This document shows, piece after piece, positions 8,096 to 17,150 of a stretch of DNA of 64,000 bases (positions are counted from its first letter, which is position 1; each line of letters starts with the position of its first letter). The stretch lies in the NCBI GenBank assembly GCA_963578805.1, contig CAUZDY010000012.1, positions 7,414 to 71,413 on the forward strand. The letters are read 5' to 3'. Both the position numbers and the translations under genes were made by a program. Below the pieces are notes generated by a model that was not told where the DNA came from, did no database searches, and saw nothing but the letters and a program-made list of their open reading frames with translations. Origin of the DNA: CAUZIB01 sp963578805. Lineage in GTDB: Bacteria; Acidobacteriota; Vicinamibacteria; Vicinamibacterales; UBA8438.

Positions 8096-9514
8096 ATGGT
8101 CTCTAACTCCACTCTACCAAACGATTTCGTCGAGTCTCTTGAATCGATCGTCGGTGCGGACCACGTTCGGACCGACGAGCTGTCTCGCGACGTGTATGGC
8201 GTCGATGCACTGCAGCGCGGACGGCGCGCAGATGTCGTCGTGCTACCGGGCGGGACGACTGAGGTCGCAAACATCGCGCGGGTATGCGACCAGGCGCTCG
8301 TCCCGCTGACGGCCCGAGGTGCCGGTACTGGATACACCGGGGGTGCTGTGCCCGTTTTTGGTGGCGTCGTGCTGTCACTGGAGAGGATGAACCGGATCAT
8401 CGAAATCGACACCGCGAGCTTACTGGCTATTGTCGAACCGAATGTCGTGACGGCGGACCTGCAGGCAGCCGTCGAGCAGCTCGGTCTCTTCTACCCACCC
8501 GACCCCGCCAGTCTGAATCGGTCAGTGATCGGTGGAAATGTCGCCGAGTGTGCCGGCGGTCCACGCGCCTTTAAGTACGGGACGACGAAACGCTACGTGC
8601 TGGGCCTCGAAGCAGTTCTCCCAACGGGTCAGGTGATCCGCACCGGGGGCAAATCGGTCAAAAACGTCGTGGGCTACGACCTCACCCAGCTACTAGTCGG
8701 CTCGGAGGGCACACTTGCCATTGTGACGCAGGTCATCCTGCGACTCATTCCCCGACCACCCGCACGGGCCACACTACGGGCGACGTTCCCGTCCGTTTCT
8801 CGTGCTCTAGAAGCGGTCGAAGCCATGGTCGCTGACGGTGTGGTCCCGGCGGCGCTCGAGCTGATCGACGCCGACTGTGTGCGAGCGCTCGAGCGGCATC
8901 ACGACGCCGAGACGTCCTCGGGTGAAGCTGTGGTCCTACTGATCGAAGTAGACGGGATGCCAACATCAATTATCGAGGAGGCGGAGCGTGTCACGCACGC
9001 ATGCACTACTGCGGAGGGCATCGTTACGGCCGCCGCCGATGAGGCAGAGCGCGACCGTTTATGGAGCGACCGCCGCGATCTCTCACCCGTGCTCCTAGCC
9101 TTGGCGCCTCGAAAGATCAATCACGACGTTGTGGTGCCGAAAGGACGGATTCCGCGTTTGTTCGAAGTGATCGCTCGGCTGAAAACGGTCTACCGGCTGC
9201 CGATGCCGAGCTTTGGCCATGTCGGCGACGGAAATATTCATGTCAACATCCTCGTCGACCCAGCCGATGCGGAGGCCATGCGTCGGGCCGGGCAAGCTGA
9301 GCGTCAACTGTTTAAAGAAGTCGTCGCGCTCGACGGCTCCATCAGCGGCGAGCACGGGATCGGCTTTTCGAAGGCTCAGTTCCTCGGGCTGGAACTGTCG
9401 TCTGAGACGATCGCCTTAATGCGGCGGCTCAAGCAGGCGTTCGACCCAAACGGTATTCTGAACCCGGGAAAGATCTTTCCAAAGACAGATGAGGACGCAG
9501 CTCAGGCTCCCTGA
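8096..9514 (+). CDS. glcD: FAD-linked 2-hydroxyacid oxidase, GlcD-type
   Basis: 472 residues. N-terminal PCMH-type FAD-binding domain (VVVLPGGTTEVANIARVCDQ, then TARGAGTGYTGGAVP; later GGKSVKNVVGYDLTQLLVGS) and C-terminal FAD-oxidase domain with SFGHVGDGNIHVNI, the His-rich site near the substrate, and ISGEHGIGFSKA. These are the signatures of glycolate oxidase subunit GlcD and D-lactate dehydrogenases. The neighbouring glcE/glcF genes are missing, so it may work alone as a D-2-hydroxyacid dehydrogenase. ATG at 8096. The stop overlaps the end of the convergent aminotransferase by 13 bp. Confidence 0.9.
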   Translation: MVSNSTLPNDFVESLESIVGADHVRTDELSRDVYGVDALQRGRRADVVVLPGGTTEVANIARVCDQALVPLTARGAGTGYTGGAVPVFGGVVLSLERMNRIIEIDTASLLAIVEPNVVTADLQAAVEQLGLFYPPDPASLNRSVIGGNVAECAGGPRAFKYGTTKRYVLGLEAVLPTGQVIRTGGKSVKNVVGYDLTQLLVGSEGTLAIVTQVILRLIPRPPARATLRATFPSVSRALEAVEAMVADGVVPAALELIDADCVRALERHHDAETSSGEAVVLLIEVDGMPTSIIEEAERVTHACTTAEGIVTAAADEAERDRLWSDRRDLSPVLLALAPRKINHDVVVPKGRIPRLFEVIARLKTVYRLPMPSFGHVGDGNIHVNILVDPADAEAMRRAGQAERQLFKEVVALDGSISGEHGIGFSKAQFLGLELSSETIALMRRLKQAFDPNGILNPGKIFPKTDEDAAQAP

Positions 9515-10731
9515 TGCCGGTTTTCATCCCTGATCTCCCCGCGGTCCAGTGCCGCAATAAACGCCATGATTCGGTCGACACCTTCGCGTAGTCGATCCAA
9601 CGACGCGGCGTACGACAGTCGGAGAAACCCAGGTGCGTCGAACGCCTCGCCAGCCGTGACCGCAACATGACCATGACGAAGCAGCATTGTGCTAAACGCC
9701 AGCGAGGTACGAAGCGCCGCCGGCGATAGTAGCTCTGAGATGTCAGGAAATAAATAAAAGGCGCCCGCTGGAACGTTACACGTTATGCGAGGCTCGCGGC
9801 TGAGCCACATGACGAGCCTATCGCGTCGTACTCGATACTCATCCCTCATGGCCGTCACGCACGCCTGCGACCCCGTCAGGGCGGCAATCCCGGCACGCTG
9901 GCTCACGGACGAAGCGCCCGACGTGCAGTGGCTCTGGATGTTATCGCAGGACGCGATCAGAGTTCGGGGACCAACGGCCCAGCCGCAGCGCCACCCAGTC
10001 ATAGCGTAAGTCTTCGAGAGGCTACCCACGAACACGGAGCGCTCCGGGAGCACCTCCTGCAAAACAGCGGGTAGGTTGTGTGCGATTACGTCGTAGATCA
10101 GCCGCTCGTAACAAAGGTCCAACACGATCCAGATGTCGCGCGCCCGAGCAGCTACAGCGATCGCGCGCAAATCCTCCTCGGAGATAAGTCCACCAGTGGG
10201 GTTGCTCGGCGAGTTGATCACAATCATCCGGGTGTGAGGCGTCAGGCCATCGAGCACGGCATCGGCCCGAACCTGAAAACCGTCGTCGGCATGCGTTCGC
10301 ACGATGACCGGCCGAGCGTCGACGAGTGAGACCTGGTCGACAATCGTTGGCCACCCTGGTGCGTGAGTGATCGCCTCGTCCCCGGGGTTGAGGATCGCCA
10401 TGGCAACATTGAAGAGTGCCTGCTTGCCGCCGGCCGACACGATCACGTTGTCAGCACCAAACGTGACGCCATAGTCGCTGAAGTATCGGGCGCAGATCGC
10501 CTCCCGCAGCTCGGGAACACCGAGATTGGGAGTGTATTTCGTGAAATTCTTATCTAACGCCGTTTTTCCCGCGTTCTTGATGTGTTCGGGGGTGGCGGCA
10601 TCAGGTTCACCGGGACCGAGGTTAACCACGTCAACGCCTTGCTGGCGCAAACGGTCGGCCTCCTGTGCGACCCGTTGAGTGGCTGAGGTGTGGACCCGGC
10701 GCGTGCGCTCCGAAAACTCCTGACGTGGCAT
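9502..10731 (-). CDS. Class I/II aminotransferase (aspartate aminotransferase-like)
   Basis: 409 residues, fold type I PLP enzyme. VNLGPGEPDAATPEHI is the N-terminal substrate loop, IVINSPSNPTGGLISEEDL contains the NPTG motif, VLDLCYERLIYD has the Asp/Tyr contacting PLP, and SLSKTYAMTGWRCGW holds the Schiff-base Lys. This is the subgroup Ib aspartate (or aspartate/prephenate) aminotransferase pattern. In the same compact locus as recG-rsmD-coaD, 44 bp downstream of coaD, so likely the last gene of that operon. Substrate specificity is not certain from motifs. Confidence 0.9.
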   Translation of the reverse strand: MPRQEFSERTRRVHTSATQRVAQEADRLRQQGVDVVNLGPGEPDAATPEHIKNAGKTALDKNFTKYTPNLGVPELREAICARYFSDYGVTFGADNVIVSAGGKQALFNVAMAILNPGDEAITHAPGWPTIVDQVSLVDARPVIVRTHADDGFQVRADAVLDGLTPHTRMIVINSPSNPTGGLISEEDLRAIAVAARARDIWIVLDLCYERLIYDVIAHNLPAVLQEVLPERSVFVGSLSKTYAMTGWRCGWAVGPRTLIASCDNIQSHCTSGASSVSQRAGIAALTGSQACVTAMRDEYRVRRDRLVMWLSREPRITCNVPAGAFYLFPDISELLSPAALRTSLAFSTMLLRHGHVAVTAGEAFDAPGFLRLSYAASLDRLREGVDRIMAFIAALDRGEIRDENRHQGA

Positions 10732-10775
10732 CTGTCTATCGGGGCAGCCCAGACCATCCGACTCGCACGGAATAT

Positions 10776-11303
10776 CTACCGATTACCGTCGGTCGACACC
10801 TGCGCCCCCAAACGTCGGTGCTTGGCCCTTAGCTGAGCCTCCACAGACGCGGGAACCAGCCCCTCGACGGACCCACCGAGCGAGAACACTTCCTTCACCA
10901 GCCGAGAGCTGACGTAGGTGTACGGTTCAGCCGGCATCATGAACACCGTCTCGATTTCCTGAGTAAGCCGTCGGTTCATGAGTGCCATCTGTAGCTCGTA
11001 CTCGAAATCGGAAACAGCCCGGAGTCCGCGGACGATGACGTTTGCCTGTCGATGCCGCGCATAATCGACGAGGAGTCCTTGAAACGTGTCAACCTCAACA
11101 TGGGGCTTACCACGGAAGACTTCGCGGGCTGTGGCGACCCGCTCCTCCGCAGTGAAGAGAGGGGCCTTCTCCACATTGACCAGAATGGCGACAACGATCC
11201 GATCGAAGATTTTCGTCCCACGCTCGATGATATCGACATGGCCGTTCGTAACGGGGTCGAAGGAGCCTGGATAGACCGCAAGCCGCGTTGTCTGGTCCGT
11301 CAT
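10776..11303 (-). CDS. coaD: Pantetheine-phosphate adenylyltransferase
   Basis: 175 residues, the penultimate enzyme of coenzyme A synthesis (4'-phosphopantetheine + ATP to dephospho-CoA). VYPGSFDPVTNGHVDIIERG carries the T/HxGH nucleotidyltransferase motif, and YTYVSSRLVKEVFSLGGSVE is the C-terminal ISSTxVR-like motif. The ATG overlaps the stop of rsmD by 4 nt (ATGA), a coupling seen in many bacteria. Unusually, IETVFMMPAEPYTYVSSR is intact while the tail after residue 165 is not conserved. Confidence 0.96.
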   Translation of the reverse strand: MTDQTTRLAVYPGSFDPVTNGHVDIIERGTKIFDRIVVAILVNVEKAPLFTAEERVATAREVFRGKPHVEVDTFQGLLVDYARHRQANVIVRGLRAVSDFEYELQMALMNRRLTQEIETVFMMPAEPYTYVSSRLVKEVFSLGGSVEGLVPASVEAQLRAKHRRLGAQVSTDGNR

Positions 11304-11896
11304 CCCGTCACCCGTGTTACCGGAGAAGGCTCAGGCGAATCGTGATAAAAATCGAGCGCGCTGTCACCCGCCTTGACAGTTCGGACGACCACCAACGTCG
11401 CCATGTCGAGTGTTGAAGTCCGTTTCGAACGCTCGAGCACGAGGATTCCTCCTCGCCTCAGTCGCGGTGCAATCGCTGACAGTATGGCACCAATTTCTGG
11501 GGCGTCATAGGGCGGGTCCAAAAGAATCAAGTCGAACGGCTCTGAAAGCTCTACGCGACTAACCGCTCTAGGCAGACTATCGACAAGCACGACCGCCTGC
11601 GCTTCCAGTTCACAGTGAGCGAGGTTCTTGGCAAGCAGTGAGGCCACGCGAGAGTCCCCCTCAACAAAGACTACGTTGGCTGCGCCGCGGCTCAACGCTT
11701 CGATTCCCAGAGCTCCGGTGCCCGCGCATGCGTCGAGTACCCGAGCCCCATCGACACGATACCCAAGGATGTCAAACAGCGTCTCGCGAACGCGGTCGGA
11801 GGTCGGTCGGACCCGTCCTCCGTCAGGACATCTTAGACGCCGCCCTTTCAGTCTTCCTGAGATCACTCGCACATTCGTGTCCCTAGCCCACTCCAA
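11300..11896 (-). CDS. rsmD: 16S rRNA (guanine966-N2)-methyltransferase
   Basis: 198 residues. RVISGRLKGRRLRCP and VRPTSDRVRETLFDIL are the RsmD N-terminal signatures, VLDACAGTGALGIEALSRGA is the SAM-binding motif I, and LILLDPPYD is the catalytic motif IV. It methylates G966 of 16S rRNA during small-subunit assembly. It lies between recG (14-nt overlap) and coaD (4-nt overlap), so these are co-translated. Confidence 0.95.
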   Translation of the reverse strand: MEWARDTNVRVISGRLKGRRLRCPDGGRVRPTSDRVRETLFDILGYRVDGARVLDACAGTGALGIEALSRGAANVVFVEGDSRVASLLAKNLAHCELEAQAVVLVDSLPRAVSRVELSEPFDLILLDPPYDAPEIGAILSAIAPRLRRGGILVLERSKRTSTLDMATLVVVRTVKAGDSALDFYHDSPEPSPVTRVTG

Positions 11897-13985
11897 CGAG
11901 ACCGAATCGCTCCGACCACTTCTGCCGAAGGCCTTCCAATGCTACGGCCGACAAAGCGCTCGCCGTCAACCAGCCCATCGCTGCGTGTCGCGCATCTTCC
12001 ATGATCGTCTGATCCCTGAGGAGATCACCCACACGTAGAGTCGGCATCCCGTGTTGCCGCGTGCCAAAAAAATCGCCTGGACCTCTGAGCTCCAGATCTC
12101 GCTCCGAAAGTTCGAATCCATCGGTCGTCTTGGCGACCGCATCCAGGCGCGCCCTCGCCAGGTCGGATAGCGGCGCATGATAGAGCAAGATGCAATGTGA
12201 CGCATGCTTGCCCCGCCCGACGCGTCCTCGCAGCTGATGGAGCTGGGCAAGACCAAAACGCTCGGCGTGCTCGACGAGCATAATCGAGGCATTGGGTACG
12301 TCGATCCCGACCTCGACGACGGTCGTGGCCACCAGCAGGTCAGTCGAGTGGTCGGCAAAACTCCGCATGACACAATCACGGTCGGCAGGCTTCATTCGTC
12401 CGTGCAACAGGGCGACGACCCGATGATTAAACACGTCAGTCGCGAGGTGCTCGGCCATCTCGGTCGCTGCTTTCAGATCAAGCTTTGACGATGCCTCGAC
12501 AAGCGGATAGACAACGTATCCCTGTCGTCCCTGCTCCAGTTGTGTATCGACAAACTGGTATACCTCTTCGCGCCGCGTGTCGGACCGCACGCGAGTCGTG
12601 ATAGGTTGGCGACCCGGGGGTAATTCGCGAATCACCGAGATGTCGAGGTCACCGTACGCCGTCAGCGCAAGGCTTCGTGGAATCGGCGTCGCTGTCATCA
12701 CCAGCACATCAGGGTCGAGCCCTTTCTCGCGAAGCGTCGCGCGCTGAATGACTCCGAAACGGTGCTGTTCATCGATGATCACCAGGCCCAGTGCCCGGAA
12801 CCGGACGTCGTCCTGCACCAAAGCGTGCGTCCCGACGACCAATTGCGTCTCACCCGACGCGAGCGAATCCCAGACCGCTCGCCGCTCTTTGGCGCCCATG
12901 GTCCCGGTCAGCCGCACCGGTTTAAATCTGGACGGTCGCAGAATCTGTGACAAATTAAAGAAATGCTGTTCTGCTAGCAGTTCGGTAGGCGACATCATCG
13001 CAACCTGCAGACCGTTCTCCATGGCGACGAGTGCGGCCAGCAGCGCCACGATTGTCTTGCCCGACCCAACGTCCCCCTGGAGTAGACGATTCATTGCCTG
13101 CGGTCGCTGAAGATCAGTCACGATCTCCTTAAGTGCAACTTTCTGGTCGTTGGTTAAACGGAATGGAAGCACGGCAAGTGCGGCCTTACGTATCCGATCA
13201 TCGACCGTCACCCGTCGTGGTTTTCGCCGCGTGTCGGTCTCGGCGCGCCGTAATGCGAGGCCAACCTGGAACAGAAAAAACTCTTCAAAGATCAGGCGGC
13301 GTTGCGCTGACGTCCTGAAAAGATTGAGTTCGTCGAGCGATTCACCAGTCGGTGGAAAATGCACGGCCTCCAACGCCACCCGTCGATCTGGAAAATTCCG
13401 TTCGTTCCGGACAGACTCCGGAAGTGGTGCATCGAGACCCTCCGGAAGCCGCTGGAGGGCCGTGTGGACGATTCTCCGCAGCATCTTTGGTGTCAGCTTC
13501 CCGATTCGCTCGTAGACCGGCACAATTCGTCCCGTGTGGATCAGCTCGTCGTCATCCTGGTCCTCTCCCACGAGCTCGTACTGGGGATTGGTGAACTGCA
13601 GACCACCCGTCTGGCGCCGCTCGACTTTACCAAACACGATGGCGCGCTGATGAACGCCAAATACCTCCTTGAGGAACGGTTGGTTCAAGAAGGTGACTCG
13701 TATCTGGCCAGACGGATCACCGAGAAGCATCTCGAACACCCAAAAGCCACGGCGTCGGGTCGACCGCACACCGCCGCTGAGGACCTCGCCTTCGACCGAA
13801 ACTCTCTCGCCAGGCTGGACTCCTCCAATTGGCTGAAATCGAGCGCGGTTTTCGTAACGGATCGGAAGACGAAGGAGTAGGTCCTCAAGCGTGTGGAGAC
13901 CAGCGGAGTCCAACTCGGTCGCCCGGCGCGGCCCGACTCCCTTCAGGAATTGCAATGCAGTCTGCAGGATGTCGGGTGTTGGCAT
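11883..13985 (-). CDS. recG: ATP-dependent DNA helicase RecG
   Basis: 700 residues, normal length. The N-terminal wedge/OB domain (about 1-250) includes LLLRLPIRYENRA. The helicase core has RLLQGDVGSGKT (Walker A), VIIDEQHRFGV (DEQH box), TATPIPRSLALT (motif III) and VVEVGIDVPNASIMLVEHAE (motif V), ending with QLHQLRGRVGRG. RecG reverses stalled replication forks and branch-migrates Holliday junctions. It starts 12 bp after the preceding exported-protein gene and overlaps rsmD. Confidence 0.97.
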   Translation of the reverse strand: MPTPDILQTALQFLKGVGPRRATELDSAGLHTLEDLLLRLPIRYENRARFQPIGGVQPGERVSVEGEVLSGGVRSTRRRGFWVFEMLLGDPSGQIRVTFLNQPFLKEVFGVHQRAIVFGKVERRQTGGLQFTNPQYELVGEDQDDDELIHTGRIVPVYERIGKLTPKMLRRIVHTALQRLPEGLDAPLPESVRNERNFPDRRVALEAVHFPPTGESLDELNLFRTSAQRRLIFEEFFLFQVGLALRRAETDTRRKPRRVTVDDRIRKAALAVLPFRLTNDQKVALKEIVTDLQRPQAMNRLLQGDVGSGKTIVALLAALVAMENGLQVAMMSPTELLAEQHFFNLSQILRPSRFKPVRLTGTMGAKERRAVWDSLASGETQLVVGTHALVQDDVRFRALGLVIIDEQHRFGVIQRATLREKGLDPDVLVMTATPIPRSLALTAYGDLDISVIRELPPGRQPITTRVRSDTRREEVYQFVDTQLEQGRQGYVVYPLVEASSKLDLKAATEMAEHLATDVFNHRVVALLHGRMKPADRDCVMRSFADHSTDLLVATTVVEVGIDVPNASIMLVEHAERFGLAQLHQLRGRVGRGKHASHCILLYHAPLSDLARARLDAVAKTTDGFELSERDLELRGPGDFFGTRQHGMPTLRVGDLLRDQTIMEDARHAAMGWLTASALSAVALEGLRQKWSERFGLVGVG

Positions 13986-13997
13986 CGGTGCGACGCG

Positions 13998-14603
13998 TTA
14001 GTGCACGACAACAACCCGCTCGTGCTCGACACGCAGCTCGGACATACCGTAGGGCAAGTCCAACGGCTCCGTGAAATCGACCCCGTCTGGGTATTGCTCG
14101 CTCGTCGAATAGTGGCGAACGAGATCCGCAAACACAGACACTGGCACCGGAACCCCTCCGATCGTGACCAACTCGACGTCGACGTTAGCGACGCCGCTCT
14201 GCGCGTGCACCTCACCATCTACCGTGACCGGGAGACGTCCGCTGAGATATTGCAAAAAGTCAGACGCCCCCTGTGGCTGAGCCTCTCTCATGACGGAGAG
14301 GTTAACCGTCGCACGAACTGAGAGAACACCGCCGTCGCGCAAGGAGACCTCTGCACCCGTAACGCCGGCGGGGAACTCGGGTGCGGCCTGGAATTGAAGA
14401 TAGGCGTTGATCTCGCGTTGATGAATGATCACCGACTGATTGGTTGCGTCCGGCGTGGCCGTTCGGTCAGCAATCTCAGCCAGCTTGTCCAGTAACCGCT
14501 GTCCATCGACAGGTCCGAGGTCGGATTGCCGAAACGCGTGCGCTATCATCGCCAGCGACACAACTGCCGCACACACAACACCAACAAACAGGCATCTCCG
14601 CAT
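13998..14603 (-). CDS. Exported protein of unknown function upstream of recG
   Basis: 201 residues from ATG 14601-14603, chosen because MRRCLFVGVVCAAVVSLAMI then forms a clean signal peptide or anchor; the frame stays open to 14672, which would add a charged 23-residue leader. The mature part has alternating beta-strand pattern (SVIIHQREINAYLQFQ, VSLRDGGVLSVRATVNLS, VTVDGEVHAQSGVANVDVEL, MSELRVEHERVVVVH), as in lipid-binding or tube-like periplasmic proteins. I do not recognise a named family. It is the first gene of the recG-rsmD-coaD operon. Confidence 0.72.
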   Translation of the reverse strand: MRRCLFVGVVCAAVVSLAMIAHAFRQSDLGPVDGQRLLDKLAEIADRTATPDATNQSVIIHQREINAYLQFQAAPEFPAGVTGAEVSLRDGGVLSVRATVNLSVMREAQPQGASDFLQYLSGRLPVTVDGEVHAQSGVANVDVELVTIGGVPVPVSVFADLVRHYSTSEQYPDGVDFTEPLDLPYGMSELRVEHERVVVVH

Positions 14604-14696
14604 GGGGAAGGTTCTTGAGCGAGTGTAGTGCGCTGGCCTCGGACGCGGCAAGCACCAGACGCGACGAAGCAAAACCCTTAGCTGCCATTGAGCGGT

Positions 14697-14891
14697 TTAA
14701 TGGCGAGTGCCCATGAGAATTTCTCCCCAGTGTCTCTCCATGGCCCACTCGAAGATCCAGACCCGGCCCTGTTGTCGTGTGCTTGGGAGGGTGCCGACCT
14801 GTACGATGCCATCCCCCTTCCGCCAGGCAAGCTTTCGATCATGACCCTCGAGCGCGACAAGCTGCTCGTAAACGTCGATAGCCTCCTTCAA
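14697..14891 (-). CDS. Possible small protein downstream of the PfkB kinase
   Basis: 64 codons from a TTG start, beginning KEAIDVYEQLVALEGHDR and rich in Trp and charged residues (VWIFEWAMERHWGEI). It lies 20 bp after the PfkB gene on the same strand and before the recG operon. Third codon positions are GC-rich (about 70%), slightly better than the overlapping 79-codon frame on the plus strand. No family is recognised and no ATG start is available, so this is a weak call. Confidence 0.3.
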   Translation of the reverse strand: MKEAIDVYEQLVALEGHDRKLAWRKGDGIVQVGTLPSTRQQGRVWIFEWAMERHWGEILMGTRH

Positions 14892-14911
14892 CCTGGCGGA
14901 CTCTCAAGAAA

Positions 14912-15853
14912 TTACATCAGGAGTTGAGCCACCTCCTCCCGAGTCGGAATGCCAGCTCGCGCGCCCAGTGCTTGGCAGTTCAATGCCGCTGCAGCGTTGG
15001 CATACCGCAACACATCCTCCATCTGTGCTGCTCTGTCACCCAGTAGCCAACCAGAGATGAAGCCTCCCCGGAATACATCGCCCGCGCCGGTGGTGTCGAC
15101 AGCCGACACGGTAAACCCGGGGGTACGGATTTCTCCATCATCGGTAACGGCAAGACTGCCCTCTTTACCTAGTGTCGCGCAAACGAGGGTTGCTCGAAAA
15201 GCTTCCTTCATCGCCCGCAGCGCCACTCCAAGATCGCCGGTCCCGGTGAGCTGGCCTGGAAAGTCCTGCGCCGTGATGATCATGTCGATCTCCTGAAGGA
15301 GTAACTCGATTCCTGGCTGAACCTTCTCGACGTCGACCACGGTCGGAATACCGACCGAGCGCGCAGACCGCGCTGCCACGGTCGCCGCCGCAGTGTCGTG
15401 GCAGTCCACTAGAAGAACCCGCCCCGAGCAAACCGCCTCAGTAGGAATCGTCTCGGGCGTCATCGTTAGGCTAGGGTGGCGTGACCAGAGCACTGTCCTT
15501 TGGCCGGTCAGCGCATCAACCAGGACCAGCGACAACGCGTTCGTCGCTCCTGGAATCGTCTCGCATGCCTCGATGTCAACACCTGACTCGCGAAGGATCT
15601 GACACCCCGTGAGACCATTCGGGTCGTCACCAAAGCGACCGACGTACCTGGCAGCCCAGCCGAGCCGGCTACATGCCGTCATCGCCGTGGCCGCCTGCCC
15701 CCCCGGTCTAGTCACCAATTCTAAAATAGGGCCCTTGTCTCCCGGTTCAGGGTGGCCGTCGACAACGGCCTGGATGTCGGTGGTGTTGAGCCCGAGGCCG
15801 ACAGCATCGAACCGCCGCGAGCCACTTCTTGGTAACTCCAAGGGAATCCGCAC
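14912..15853 (-). CDS. PfkB-family sugar kinase
   Basis: 313 residues of the ribokinase/PfkB fold. ELVTRPGGQAATAMTACSRLG is the N-terminal GG motif that closes over the sugar, and VDTTGAGDVFRGGFISGWLLG is the C-terminal signature with the catalytic Asp and anion hole. Substrates of the family include ribose, fructose, adenosine and others; none can be chosen here. GTG start at 15851-15853. It is divergent from lexA, sharing a 122-bp intergenic region. Confidence 0.9.
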   Translation of the reverse strand: MRIPLELPRSGSRRFDAVGLGLNTTDIQAVVDGHPEPGDKGPILELVTRPGGQAATAMTACSRLGWAARYVGRFGDDPNGLTGCQILRESGVDIEACETIPGATNALSLVLVDALTGQRTVLWSRHPSLTMTPETIPTEAVCSGRVLLVDCHDTAAATVAARSARSVGIPTVVDVEKVQPGIELLLQEIDMIITAQDFPGQLTGTGDLGVALRAMKEAFRATLVCATLGKEGSLAVTDDGEIRTPGFTVSAVDTTGAGDVFRGGFISGWLLGDRAAQMEDVLRYANAAAALNCQALGARAGIPTREEVAQLLM

Positions 15854-15924
15854 GGCACAATGCTACCTTTTGACCGCTCTGTAACATCGCAGGGCGGCGG
15901 CGCGCCTCACCGACACAGGTTGAT

Positions 15925-15939
15925 GTTCGCCTTTTGTTT
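15925..15939 (+). promoter_or_regulatory. Candidate LexA-binding direct repeat upstream of lexA
   Basis: GTTC-N7-GTTT stands 36 bp before the lexA start. It matches the direct-repeat spacing of the alphaproteobacterial SOS box (GTTC-N7-GTTC) with one mismatch. The LexA-box of this phylum is not fixed in my knowledge, so this is only a candidate autoregulatory site. Confidence 0.28.
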
Positions 15940-15975
15940 GCGTATAGTGACAATCATCAGAGCTAGGAGGCTATT

Positions 15976-16581
15976 GTGCAGCCGCTCACCAAACGTCAGC
16001 GGGAAATCTTCGACTTTCTCAACGAGTTTATCGATCAGAATGGATACGCCCCCAGTCTGGAAGAGGTGGGTCACCGGTTTGGGCTGTCGTCACTGGCCAC
16101 GGTCCACAAGCATTTGACGAATCTTCAGGAGAAAGGCTTCATTAAGCGTACGTGGAACCGAAGTCGCTCCGTGGAACTCCTGCCGATGAGGGTCGGAACC
16201 CGAGCCGTCGATCTCCCGCTGCTAGGTAACGTGGCAGCTGGGGTGCCGATCGAAGCCATGGTGAGCACCGAAACTGTCGCCGTTCCTGAGAATCTGGTCG
16301 GTAAGCACGAGACCTACGCTCTCCGGGTGCGCGGCGACTCTATGATCGATGAACAGATACGCGATGGCGACGTGGTGATTGTCGAAGACCGCGAGACGGC
16401 GGACAACGGTGAGATGGTGATCGCACTGTTACGAGGCACCGAAGTCACACTCAAAAAGTTCTATCGGGACAACGGCCGAGTCCGGCTCCAACCTGCCAAC
16501 GAAAGTATCGAGCCGCTTATCGTTGATTCCAACCTCGTACAAATCCAGGGCGTCGTCGTCGGGGTCATGAGAAGATATTAG
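15976..16581 (+). CDS. lexA: LexA SOS repressor/autoprotease
   Basis: 201 residues. Winged-helix DNA-binding domain (about 1-65, LTKRQREIFDFLNEFI ... GLSSLATVHKHLTNLQEKGF) followed by the S24 protease domain. The self-cleavage bond is the Ala-Gly in LLGNVAAGVPIE, the nucleophilic Ser is in VRGDSMID, and the general-base Lys is in LLRGTEVTLKKF. RecA-stimulated self-cleavage induces the SOS response. The GTG start at 15976 is set by a strong AGGAGG at 15965-15970. Single gene, divergent from the PfkB kinase. Confidence 0.97.
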   Translation: MQPLTKRQREIFDFLNEFIDQNGYAPSLEEVGHRFGLSSLATVHKHLTNLQEKGFIKRTWNRSRSVELLPMRVGTRAVDLPLLGNVAAGVPIEAMVSTETVAVPENLVGKHETYALRVRGDSMIDEQIRDGDVVIVEDRETADNGEMVIALLRGTEVTLKKFYRDNGRVRLQPANESIEPLIVDSNLVQIQGVVVGVMRRY

Positions 16582-16783
16582 CTACAGCTCTGTGCACGCG
16601 ACCGGCGGTGCGTGCCGAGCAATGGAGCGACGCTGGACAGATTTCACCACGCGTGCGATCTAGCTGAGACCGGCTTGGGTACCAAGCTGTGACCTCAGCG
16701 CAGTCTACGCGATGTAGCCAGCCATCACGCGTTCACAAATTTGATCATTTAAGCCTGTGTGGCATGCAGTCCCGGAGGAATCC

Positions 16784-17122
16784 ATGAACGAACGCAAGCA
16801 GATAAACTTCACGATCGTGCCTGAGGAATCAGATGACCCATCCCGCACCTACGCAAACTTCTGCGCGATCTCCCATACACCCTTTGATTTCACTCTGACT
16901 TTCTGTGAGGTACTTCCGCCGTCCGACAAGGAAGTACGTGAAGTTGAGACAGAGCGTGTGCTTCGTGCGCCGGTACGTGCCCGGATCGTCGTCCCGATGC
17001 AGTTCGTGCCGAATCTCATCTCCGCCCTGCAGGAGCACCTCCGAGCATTCGGTGAAGGGGCACCGAAAGTCGGGCTAAGAGGTGAGCCTCCCCAGGGTCA
17101 AACCAACGACCCAATCCACTAG
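16784..17122 (+). CDS. DUF3467 family protein
   Basis: 112 residues starting at ATG 16784, preceded by GGAGG at 16774-16778; an upstream in-frame ATG at 16757 lacks such a site. The segment YANFCAISHTPFDFTLTFCE and IVVPMQFVPNLISALQEHL are typical of DUF3467, a small predicted immunoglobulin-like domain protein of unknown function common in many bacterial phyla. It heads a tight cluster with nth and rsmA, but no functional link is known. Confidence 0.85.
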   Translation: MNERKQINFTIVPEESDDPSRTYANFCAISHTPFDFTLTFCEVLPPSDKEVREVETERVLRAPVRARIVVPMQFVPNLISALQEHLRAFGEGAPKVGLRGEPPQGQTNDPIH

Positions 17123-17150
17123 CTACCCCCAGTCTCAAGACACGAATTAC

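Noticed and set aside
14688..14927. 79-codon plus-strand ORF opposite the small gene at 14697-14891
   Set aside because: Lower third-position GC than the minus frame and antisense to the end of the PfkB gene; neither frame is certain.
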